A stretch of DNA of 25,069 nucleotides. Source: an uncultured Lachnospiraceae bacterium (GTDB lineage Bacteria > Bacillota > Clostridia > Lachnospirales > Lachnospiraceae). A model generated the notes under the pieces. The model was not told the DNA's origin. It ran no database searches and worked only from the letters and a program-made list of their open reading frames with translations. Both the position numbers and the translations under genes were made by a program. This document shows, piece by piece, positions 1 through 6,997 of this stretch; the first letter of the stretch is position 1; each line of letters begins with the position of its first letter. The DNA lies in NCBI GenBank assembly GCA_910588655.1, contig CAJUPJ010000046.1, positions 1 to 25,069 on the forward strand. Reading direction: 5' to 3'.

Positions 1-50
1 CAGAGGCTTTTAGCCGCAGAGCAAACCACCCGTTTTACGGGTGGTTCTGA
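1..50. terminator. Hairpin at the left edge, possible terminator or insertion-sequence end
   Basis: A perfect 9-bp stem (24-32 with 38-46, loop of five bases TTTTA) is preceded by a smaller hairpin GGCT-TTT-AGCC at 5-15. On the plus strand it is followed by a weak T-rich stretch; on the minus strand, downstream of the gene ending at 86, there is no good U-run. It could be a weak terminator shared by converging genes. The pair of small hairpins also resembles, from memory, right ends of IS200/IS605-type elements, which would place an element just outside the window. Neither reading is secure. Confidence 0.35.
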
Positions 51-85
51 TTTATCTTATTTAGCAATCTGGAACTGCCCGCTTT

Positions 86-1261
86 TTATCTCCCGTTTTT
101 AATATCATCATATTCAAGTGATGACCAGACTTCAGATATATCCATTCCGTCTGCTTTTATTACTACCATGCCTGTTCCTGTTGTACTGCATATTCCCATA
201 CTGCTTGCCAGTGTATACAGGTACACGCCATCGGTATGCATCCATTCCAGTGTATACCCCCAGGTTGGTGCAGAGTATGTATTTTTTACCCTTATTTTCT
301 TAACTTCGTCTTTAACAGGGTCATATACAAGCATATCACCACTATGGCAGCTTCCCATATACAGGTAACTGCTATTATTCAGCTGTACCATGTCTGAAAC
401 ATTCAAACCAGGTCTTAACCTTTTCTTCTTCCCATTTTTAAGGTCTATTACATTAAATGTAAATTTTTCATTATCCAAAGTATTGTAATAGCATTTATCA
501 TTAATTATCCTTATATTTGTTACATTTTCACTTCCAGGTATAAGGACCTGTTCACTTCCATCTTCAAGGTTTCTCAGGTTGCATGCATTGTCCCTGTATA
601 CGGCAGCATACTTTCCGTACCTTTGCTGGTTTGTACCATTCTCCTGCCGTGAAGCAGATTTATGTATCTTGTTGTCACTAAATGAGTAAAAACCATACTC
701 TTCTTTCTGTTCTTTTGCATCAGGCCCTGTAAACCATGCGTAATAAAGACCATCCTTGCAGACAGCCAGGGTTTTGGCTTTTGTTTCTGATAACTCTTTA
801 AATTCCCCTGTTTTTACATTAAAAGAACATATTTTGCCTTCATATGAAGGTGTGATATTTGCATCATATGTTTTGCCTGTTTCATCATAAATGCAGTAAA
901 CATATCCATCCATATAACATATCTGTGATACCCATTTGTCAAGGACAAGCCTGGTTTCACCATCTTTCCAGTAGTACAGGTAATTATCATAGTACCAGTT
1001 TACATAATATATGCCGCCGTTATCCCTGTCTGCGCATATATCTTTGCTTCCTTTATACAGGGCATATTTTTCTTCATCCTCTTTAGTCCATTCTGCCCCT
1101 GTAAATCCAGTTTTTGTTTTTACTTCCTTTGCCATAACTGTTCTTTCTGCTGCATTTCCTGTCTGCTCTAATCTTTTGCTGGAATTGTTTAAACTATATC
1201 CTGCAAATAATACTGGCAGTGCAAGCCCTGCTGCAATGACTGGTTTAATTATCTTACCCAT
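86..1261 (-). CDS. Exported beta-propeller-like protein, function unknown (DUF5050-like)
   Basis: A 391-residue protein starting at an ATG preceded by a good ribosome site (GGAAAGGAGACATT-ATG). Residues 1 to about 25 form a signal peptide or membrane anchor: basic start (MGKIIK) followed by a hydrophobic stretch. The rest is rich in Tyr, Trp and Asp in short repeated strands such as GIYYVNWYYDNYLYYWKDG and ICYMDGYVYCIYD, the pattern of DUF5050-type or other beta-propeller proteins common on the surface of clostridia. No catalytic motif, lipobox or sortase signal was seen. It lies downstream of the laminarinase gene, separated by a strong terminator, and has its own likely promoter at 1330-1358, so it is probably transcribed alone. 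A role in glucan use is possible only by position. The fold assignment is pattern-based and moderate in confidence. Confidence 0.75.
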   Translation of the reverse strand: MGKIIKPVIAAGLALPVLFAGYSLNNSSKRLEQTGNAAERTVMAKEVKTKTGFTGAEWTKEDEEKYALYKGSKDICADRDNGGIYYVNWYYDNYLYYWKDGETRLVLDKWVSQICYMDGYVYCIYDETGKTYDANITPSYEGKICSFNVKTGEFKELSETKAKTLAVCKDGLYYAWFTGPDAKEQKEEYGFYSFSDNKIHKSASRQENGTNQQRYGKYAAVYRDNACNLRNLEDGSEQVLIPGSENVTNIRIINDKCYYNTLDNEKFTFNVIDLKNGKKKRLRPGLNVSDMVQLNNSSYLYMGSCHSGDMLVYDPVKDEVKKIRVKNTYSAPTWGYTLEWMHTDGVYLYTLASSMGICSTTGTGMVVIKADGMDISEVWSSLEYDDIKNGR

Positions 1262-1329
1262 AATGTCTCCTTTCCGCCATACAGGCTGTTAAAATATGTT
1301 TTTTGCTAGTTACTTATGTAACTGTCCTT

Positions 1330-1358
1330 ATATTACTATAAACAATTAATGTACACAA
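1330..1358 (-). promoter_or_regulatory. Likely sigma-A-type promoter of the propeller-like gene
   Basis: On the minus strand TTGTGT (1353-1358) and TAATAT (1330-1335) are separated by exactly 17 bases, about 70 bases before the ATG at 1261. The spacing is ideal and both boxes match four or five of six consensus bases, but the region is AT-rich so chance matches are easy. Confidence 0.4.
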
Positions 1359-1485
1359 GTATTCTGGTGCAATCTTAAATCAAGGTTAAATAGATATTAA
1401 TAGAATATTAATCTTTTTATATAATACTTTGATAGTAGTGGTTAAATATAAAAAATCCACAGTTTTTTATATAAATTTCCAATAC

Positions 1486-1526
1486 TGCAAAAAACCTGTT
1501 GCCAGTATTTCCCTGGCAACAGGTTT
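1486..1526 (-). terminator. Rho-independent terminator of the laminarinase gene
   Basis: A perfect 13-bp inverted repeat (1492-1504 with 1514-1526, 9-base loop) reading on the minus strand ends in GGCAACAGG followed by six T. It starts 26 bases after the stop codon at 1552, in the right orientation for the upstream GH16 gene. Confidence 0.88.
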
Positions 1527-1551
1527 CAAGATTTCTAATATAATTATTATT

Positions 1552-4500
1552 TTATTTTACTTTTATAAGTTTAAAGTCTGAAAGTGTAATTCCAGATACA
1601 GGCGTATCAACATTTTCTATCTTTCCCATAGAAATTGCCATTGTTATGTTGCTGTCTGTTTCCTTATCTTCACCTACTGTAAATTCAATTTCAACTTGTT
1701 TTTCTGTATCTTTCCCTAATGCAATATCAGCCCCGCCATACCAGGCATATGTAGTGGTTAACATGGCAGCCTTAATTTTACGTGCTTCTGTTGAAGCTGC
1801 TTTAAATGTTAATTTATATGTACAGCCTTTTTCAAGTAAAATGCCTTCCTGCTTAAGCTGTACACTCCAGTCTGCTTCCCCAACATTAGTAATATTGTAT
1901 ACTGCTTTCTGGTTTTCAAATGAAACTGTTGCTGCGCCTGGAGCTGTTACAGCATTTACCCAGTTTTCTTCACCTTTTGCAAAATCACCATTTTTTAATA
2001 TGTTTTCACCTGCTGGAATTACTGGTAATTCTGGTTCTTCTTGGGCATCTGTCTTTTCCAGGCTGATATTGTCAATGCAGATACGGTGTTTGTCACTAAT
2101 CTGTGTCCCGCCAACAGCACCCATTGAAATACTTAATACAGCTTTTAAATCAGTTTCATTTTTCATCTGGAATACAACATCATATGTCTTGTATTCACTT
2201 CCAAGCTCTATAACCGGCTGTCCTGAATAAGGTGTCCAGTCGTCATCAGCACTTCCATCCCTCTGGATAGCAAACATAATTTTCCTTGCAATGCTTGATT
2301 TGGCATCAAATGAAAGTTTATACCACACACCTTTTTCCAGTTCAATATTATTCTGCTTTAACTGGATTTTCCAGTCCTGGTCACCAGTATTGTTTATTGT
2401 AAAGTCTGCGGCATTGTCTTCTGTAAGGCTGTCTACAACGCAAGCCGCATCAGCACTTCCATCTACATATACTTCATATCCTGCAAGCCCTGCATTGAAA
2501 CTGCCGTTCTTTATAAGGCTGTCTTCTACAACACGTACATCATCAAGATAATATGTTCCAGGCTGGCTGAACTTAAATACAATATCCTTGTTTGTTAATG
2601 AACCGTCTGTTGTAAATTTATAAGCATACTCTTTTTCTGTACCTGCCAGCTCTGCCTTAAACTCTTTGCCTGCAACAGTTACATTTATGTTTTTGGCATT
2701 TTCACCTTCTGCTTTAAAGCTTAATGCATAATTATTACTGCCTGTTAATGCAAGCCTGTCCTGTGATACTATAACTGGTTTGTCTGCGGATGTCCCTTCT
2801 GGTGCAGTAACTTTTAACCTTCTTATATTGTCTATGTTTGTTACAGAAACTTCTGCACCTGCCTTATTGTCAATATCCCAGTATTCTTTACGGTCTTTTC
2901 CTTCCTGGAAACTTCCATTATATACATAATTGCCGTCTGCAAGTACTGTTTTCTCTTCCAGTTCTTCACCTGTGCTCTCAGATACCTTTATAATAGAAAC
3001 ATTGCTTATATGTACACCAGCTTTAGAGCCTGCTGCACCAAGATTATATTCAAGGCGTCCGTTTGCATCATCTTTGTCCGTCATTTTAAATTCATATTCG
3101 TAAGTTTTCTTAGAAGTGGTTAATTCTACAGCTGTATCTTGCAGATAACGTTTATATCCACGGTCTGGTGCAGATACATCTACTTTCATTGTCCTTGCTT
3201 CATCAGCATATGCATCAAATTTTACTTTATATGTTGCACCCTTCTTCATTGGGATATCTGGCTGTACAAGCTGTACACTGTAATCTGCTGTACCTTCCTC
3301 TGTTGTATTAATTAAAAGCTGCCCGTCTTTAATTTCTGCTGCTGCTTCCCCTCCAAGGGTTGTTAAGAATATCCAGTCTTTTTCATCTGCCAGGTCTTCT
3401 GCTGTCTGGAAATTCCCGTTATTAACATAGTTGCCATCTTTGTCAGGGTCTCTTAAAATAACTTCTTTTTCAGGCTTTTCTACATCTTCATTATAGCTGT
3501 CTTTCTGGAATACCTTTACATAGTCAACCATAAAAGCAGCTTTGTCAAAGTCTGTAGTTTCATCAGGGTTTCCTGGCCAGTTGCCGCCTACAGCAAGATT
3601 TAATATAATATAAAACGGCTGGTCAAATGGTGCAGGATATGTAATTTCCCCTTGTCCCTCAGTTGCAGAATACCAGTCATTTTCTGTATGCATAAGTCTG
3701 CCATCTACATACCAGTTAATTTTGCCTGGTTCCCATTCTACACTAAATGTATGGTATTCATCAGAAAAGTTTCCTTTTTCCAGTGTATGCTTGCCCTGGC
3801 TTTCACTATGCGGGTTGCCATAGTGGATTGTACCATATGAAGTTTTGGTTTCATTGCCAAGGACTTCCATAATATCAATTTCACCACATCTTGGCCACTG
3901 CCCATAAAGGTTCTCATTAGCAGGCATCATCCAGAATGCAGGCAAATATCCCTGGCCTGCTGGCACTTTTAACCTTGCCTCAAAAAGGCCATACTTAAAG
4001 TTATGTTTATTCTGTGTATTTATCCTTCCTGATGTATAAGAAACCTTGCCATCACTTCCAACAGTTTTTACAGGTTTTAATACAAGGTTGCCATCCTTGA
4101 CATAAATATTTTTTTCTGAATCCACATATTCCTGTAATTCATTATTTACCCATCCAGGCTCATGCAGTTCAACATTCCAGTCATCCCTGTTTAATGAAGT
4201 ACCATTAAACTGTTCTTCCCATTTAAGTGTATAACCTTTATGTGTTTCATCTACTGGTGATGTTGTTGAAGAAGGTTTAATTACCGGGTATCCACCTGGA
4301 TATGGTGTTGCTGACGCATCTGGTGACGCTGATGTACCTGGCTGTACCGAAATATCAGGTGTACTTGTTGTAACACCACCGTTACCCTTTACAGTTACAG
4401 TTACTTTTCTTGTCCAGGTTTTCTTATATCCTTTTATTTTAGCTTTAATTACTGTCTCTCCTTCAGATATGCCTGTGATTTTACCACCACTCACTTTTGC

Positions 4501-4926
4501 AATCTTTTTGTCTGATGAAGTCCATGTAACTGTTAATTTCTTATTTCCATATTTATTGACTGTTACTGTTTCCTTCATTCCTGCATTAACTTCAAGTTTC
4601 TTTTTACTTAAAACAGGTGCTTTTACTACTTTTACTTTACATGTATATTTTTTATTTCCCTTTTTCCATGTTATTTTAGCATTTCCCGTCTTTTTTGCAG
4701 TTACAACACCATCTTTTGTAACTGTTGCCAGTTTTTTCTTTGATGATTTGTATTTGCCGCTTTTTTCCTTTGCGCCATTTACATCAAGATTAAGTTTATC
4801 CCCTATGGAAAGGACATAATCTGACACAGATAGTTTTACTGCTGCCTGTGCAGGCACTGGGACAGATGGTACTGCCATTACTACTGCTAAAGCAGCAGCA
4901 GCACTTTTTAATAAATGTTTTCTCAT
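1552..4926 (-). CDS. Secreted multidomain GH16 beta-glucanase (laminarinase type) with four CBM4/9-like modules
   Basis: A 1124-residue exported enzyme that should cut beta-1,3-glucan such as laminarin outside the cell. Residues 1-28 are a signal peptide (MRKHLLKSAAA...PAQA). Two Big_2 Ig-like domains follow (about 30-101 and 107-180), then a Ser/Thr/Pro linker (about 183-228). The GH16 domain spans about 230-475 with the catalytic block GEIDIMEVLG at 348-357 (nucleophile E349, D351, acid/base E354). The extra Met between the Asp and the second Glu is the laminarinase-type spacing, unlike the lichenase downstream of the regulator. Four CBM4/9-like modules fill the rest: about 491-648, 661-802, 803-958 and 973-1124; the last two resemble each other, the second is divergent, and the first is nearly the same as a module inside the chemoreceptor at 9733. 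The open frame runs 36 codons further upstream, but the signal peptide and GGGGAA ribosome site fix the start at 4926. It is divergent from the AraC-type regulator. No sortase signal or SLH repeat was seen. Confidence 0.93.
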   Translation of the reverse strand: MRKHLLKSAAAALAVVMAVPSVPVPAQAAVKLSVSDYVLSIGDKLNLDVNGAKEKSGKYKSSKKKLATVTKDGVVTAKKTGNAKITWKKGNKKYTCKVKVVKAPVLSKKKLEVNAGMKETVTVNKYGNKKLTVTWTSSDKKIAKVSGGKITGISEGETVIKAKIKGYKKTWTRKVTVTVKGNGGVTTSTPDISVQPGTSASPDASATPYPGGYPVIKPSSTTSPVDETHKGYTLKWEEQFNGTSLNRDDWNVELHEPGWVNNELQEYVDSEKNIYVKDGNLVLKPVKTVGSDGKVSYTSGRINTQNKHNFKYGLFEARLKVPAGQGYLPAFWMMPANENLYGQWPRCGEIDIMEVLGNETKTSYGTIHYGNPHSESQGKHTLEKGNFSDEYHTFSVEWEPGKINWYVDGRLMHTENDWYSATEGQGEITYPAPFDQPFYIILNLAVGGNWPGNPDETTDFDKAAFMVDYVKVFQKDSYNEDVEKPEKEVILRDPDKDGNYVNNGNFQTAEDLADEKDWIFLTTLGGEAAAEIKDGQLLINTTEEGTADYSVQLVQPDIPMKKGATYKVKFDAYADEARTMKVDVSAPDRGYKRYLQDTAVELTTSKKTYEYEFKMTDKDDANGRLEYNLGAAGSKAGVHISNVSIIKVSESTGEELEEKTVLADGNYVYNGSFQEGKDRKEYWDIDNKAGAEVSVTNIDNIRRLKVTAPEGTSADKPVIVSQDRLALTGSNNYALSFKAEGENAKNINVTVAGKEFKAELAGTEKEYAYKFTTDGSLTNKDIVFKFSQPGTYYLDDVRVVEDSLIKNGSFNAGLAGYEVYVDGSADAACVVDSLTEDNAADFTINNTGDQDWKIQLKQNNIELEKGVWYKLSFDAKSSIARKIMFAIQRDGSADDDWTPYSGQPVIELGSEYKTYDVVFQMKNETDLKAVLSISMGAVGGTQISDKHRICIDNISLEKTDAQEEPELPVIPAGENILKNGDFAKGEENWVNAVTAPGAATVSFENQKAVYNITNVGEADWSVQLKQEGILLEKGCTYKLTFKAASTEARKIKAAMLTTTYAWYGGADIALGKDTEKQVEIEFTVGEDKETDSNITMAISMGKIENVDTPVSGITLSDFKLIKVK

Positions 4927-4967
4927 ATAATTCCCCATTTCTGCCCTGCTTTTTGAGTATAATAAGC

Positions 4968-4989
4968 TTTGTGCCAAGCAGTGCACAAA
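4968..4989. promoter_or_regulatory. Candidate operator upstream of the laminarinase gene
   Basis: TTTGTGC and GCACAAA form a 7-bp inverted repeat with an 8-base spacer, 42 bases before the laminarinase ATG. A second repeat with the same GTGCA core, GTGCAAAAA / TTTTTGCAC, lies at 5002-5034 with a 15-base spacer. Two nested palindromes of related sequence in one leader suggest a regulator site; the protein is unknown. The AraC-type product encoded next door is one candidate. Confidence 0.35.
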
Positions 4990-5187
4990 CACAAAACCTA
5001 TGTGCAAAAAACTTCTGTATATGTCTTTTTGCACTACTACTTCCTGTAAATCCAGTTTAACCTCATCAATGAAGTTACTTGCTTCTATGCAACTACGTTT
5101 TAAGTATAATTAATTATAAACTTTTTACTTTTGGCAGAATACAAAACTATATACAAAAATATCAAAATCATGATATAATAATCATAC

Positions 5188-5226
5188 AAAAAATAATTAT
5201 ACAAATTTTTTGTATAATTATTTTTT
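5188..5226. promoter_or_regulatory. Perfect 39-base AT-only-like palindrome in the divergent laminarinase/regulator region
   Basis: Arms of 18 bases (5188-5205 and 5209-5226) are exact reverse complements around a TTT centre; each arm contains a single C or G. It ends 39 bases before the regulator's ATG and covers the region where that gene's promoter or leader should be. It contains TATAAT-like sequence on both strands. It may be an operator, a hairpin in the regulator's leader, or a bidirectional terminator. A 14-base palindrome of similar sequence (TATAATTAATTATA) lies at 5105-5118. Confidence 0.5.
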
Positions 5227-5265
5227 AATAGCTGCTGATAAAGATAAAACTGAAAGGAAAAATAC

Positions 5266-6006
5266 ATGAATTTAAGAAAAGAATGGTATGAGCAGGAACT
5301 AATAAAAAGTGAAGAAGCAGTAGCACACCGCTCATTAGAAGAGGAATATTCATTTTACCATGCTGTCAGTTCTGGTGATATGGATTTTGTACAGGAAAAC
5401 TGCCGCCAGGATACATTTACTAATCCTGAAGGTATGGGAATTCTTTCTACAAACAGCTTAACAAACTTAAAATATCATTTTGTTATTACTGTAGCTATGA
5501 TTACAAGACAGTGTGTAACAGCCGGAATGGAATTAGAACAGGCTTACCGTTTAAGTGATTTTTATATTTTAAAAATGGATTCCTGCACATCTGTAGAAAC
5601 AATATCACAGCTCCACCACAGCATGGCTCTTGATTTTACTGGAAAAATGGCTCTTGTCAAGAAAAGTTCTGCAATATCAAAACCTGTTGTTATATGCATG
5701 AATTTTATCTACAGCCACTTAAACACAAGAATTACAGTACAGGTTCTTTCCGAATATACAGGGCTTTCTGCCAGCTATCTCTCAAGGCTGTTTAAAAAAG
5801 AACTTGGGATTTCAATTAGTGACTATATCTTAGAAAAGAAAATAGAAAAATCAGAAAACCTGCTTAAATATTCTGATTACAGTCTTATTGATATTGCCAA
5901 TTACCTGGCTTTTTCTTCACAAAGCCATTTTATACAGACATTTAAGAAAGCAGTAGGGATAACGCCTAATAAATACCGCAACCAGTATTATCATCCTTCA
6001 TGGTAA
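5266..6006 (+). CDS. AraC-family transcriptional regulator
   Basis: A 246-residue DNA-binding protein likely to control the neighbouring glucan genes. The C-terminal about 100 residues (145-246) contain the two helix-turn-helix motifs of AraC/XylS proteins: VQVLSEYTGLSASYLSRLF followed by a GISISDYI segment, then IDIANYLAFSSQSHFIQTFK and the typical GITPNKYR end. The N-terminal 140 residues are helical, with no cupin sugar-binding fold or transmembrane segment visible, so the signal is unknown. The start is the ATG at 5266 with an AAAGGA ribosome site nine bases upstream. It is divergent from the laminarinase (4926) and convergent with the lichenase (6097), which fits a local regulator. The upstream DNA holds a long palindrome (5188-5226), so it may regulate itself. 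The family assignment is firm; the target genes are inferred from position. Confidence 0.92.
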   Translation: MNLRKEWYEQELIKSEEAVAHRSLEEEYSFYHAVSSGDMDFVQENCRQDTFTNPEGMGILSTNSLTNLKYHFVITVAMITRQCVTAGMELEQAYRLSDFYILKMDSCTSVETISQLHHSMALDFTGKMALVKKSSAISKPVVICMNFIYSHLNTRITVQVLSEYTGLSASYLSRLFKKELGISISDYILEKKIEKSENLLKYSDYSLIDIANYLAFSSQSHFIQTFKKAVGITPNKYRNQYYHPSW

Positions 6007-6024
6007 ATCTTTAAATATTTTTTA

Positions 6025-6072
6025 AACAGGCAGCATATACGGATATATCTTTAACCGTTATGCTGCCCTGTT
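6025..6072. terminator. Likely bidirectional terminator between the regulator and lichenase genes
   Basis: AACAGG-CAGCATA-ACGG at 6025-6042 pairs with its reverse complement at 6055-6072, with two single-base bulges. It lies between the two converging stop codons (6006 and 6097). U-runs on both sides are weak, so termination efficiency is uncertain. Confidence 0.55.
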
Positions 6073-6096
6073 ATGGCAAAATAACATTTTTATAAT

Positions 6097-6828
6097 TTAT
6101 ACTGGGTCATATGCAATCCAGTCATATGATGCCGTAAGACCGGTTTTTCCATCATAAGCCCCAAGCCAGTCATCCACGTTAATTCCTGGCCATATATTAA
6201 GCATTATTTTTCCTGGATTGGAAGGAATATTGCTGTATGCCCTGTATACTTCTTTTTCATCTACAAGCCACGCAATATAACCCGGCTGCCAGTTTATTGC
6301 ATATGTATGGAATTCCTTTGATGCATCAAACCCTAAGTTATATAAGTATTCATGGTTTCCTTCACCATTTGTATAATAGTTAAACTGCACTTTTGTTGTA
6401 TCCTTGCCAAGAAACTCAATATCAATCTCATCCCACGGAGTACCATCAGATGGCCCTGTGTATGTAAAGAATGAAGAAACTATGCCAGGATTTTTCGCTG
6501 GTTTCATGCGTACCTGGTACAGTCCGTACCCAAACTTATCTTTTGTACGGTATTCAGCACCAGCATAAGGTTTAGAGCCGGAATTCCAGTCATTTGTTAT
6601 TGACAAATCCAGCAGCCCGTTATTAATATTGGCATTATATGCCCTCCAGGTGCAGTTAAACATCCCTTCATTACTCCAGCCGTCTGCTTTTTCCCAGAAT
6701 TGTGCGTTATAACTGTCAAACCCGTCACCAAAATGTGTAGTAATTGCAGCTTCTGTCCTTATAGGTGAAAGCACTACCATTAATGTACCCAATGCTGCAC
6801 ATGCAAATTTTTTAAAACTTTTTTTCAT
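6097..6828 (-). CDS. Secreted GH16 licheninase (beta-1,3-1,4-glucanase)
   Basis: A 243-residue exported enzyme matching the compact Bacillus/Clostridium lichenases (EC 3.2.1.73), which cut beta-1,4 bonds next to beta-1,3 bonds in mixed-linkage glucans. A signal peptide covers about residues 1-27 (MKKSFKKFACAALGTLMVVL). The catalytic block WDEIDIEFLGKD is at 132-143 (nucleophile E134, D136, acid/base E138), with VQFNYYTNG just after, both hallmarks of this subgroup. There are no binding modules or dockerin. A TTG two codons earlier is in frame, but the AGGAGG ribosome site is only two bases from it and eight from the ATG at 6828, so the ATG is the start. It is the last gene of the lipoprotein-chemoreceptor-phosphorylase series; 169 bases containing a truncated palindromic repeat separate it from the phosphorylase gene, so it may be cotranscribed or have its own start. 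Confidence 0.95.
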   Translation of the reverse strand: MKKSFKKFACAALGTLMVVLSPIRTEAAITTHFGDGFDSYNAQFWEKADGWSNEGMFNCTWRAYNANINNGLLDLSITNDWNSGSKPYAGAEYRTKDKFGYGLYQVRMKPAKNPGIVSSFFTYTGPSDGTPWDEIDIEFLGKDTTKVQFNYYTNGEGNHEYLYNLGFDASKEFHTYAINWQPGYIAWLVDEKEVYRAYSNIPSNPGKIMLNIWPGINVDDWLGAYDGKTGLTASYDWIAYDPV

Positions 6829-6844
6829 ATTCAATACCTCCTGG

Positions 6845-6993
6845 AATTTTTCCTGTTACTTTTTATTTGCGGATGGACGCAGGGTTTCTGGTGTTCCACT
6901 AAATTATTCCATGACAGGGCACGTTCCCACTACATCAGCCCACGCAGCAGTGCATCCATTGCGTGTGATGCCCAAGCGGAAGCGTGCCCCTGT
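6845..6993. repeat. Truncated copy of a long palindromic repeat family
   Basis: This stretch shares an exact 20-base block (6893-6912) with 18889-18908, then continues as a diverged match (CAGGGCACG, CTAC, CAGCCC, CGCAGCAG) for about 40 bases. Its left part (TCCTGTTACTTTTTATTTGCGG...ACGCAGGGTTTC in pieces) also aligns with the left arm of the element at 18831. It ends with GCGTGCCCCTGT, pairing with ACAGGGCACG at 6914-6923, but lacks the rest of the right arm. It sits between the lichenase ribosome site and, five bases away, the phosphorylase stop codon at 6998. Confidence 0.7.
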
Positions 6994-6997
6994 AGCG

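Noticed and set aside
4927..5034. 36-codon N-terminal extension of the laminarinase
   Set aside because: The frame is open, but the signal peptide begins at the ATG at 4926 with a GGGGAA ribosome site, and the extension has only a GTG start inside a palindrome.
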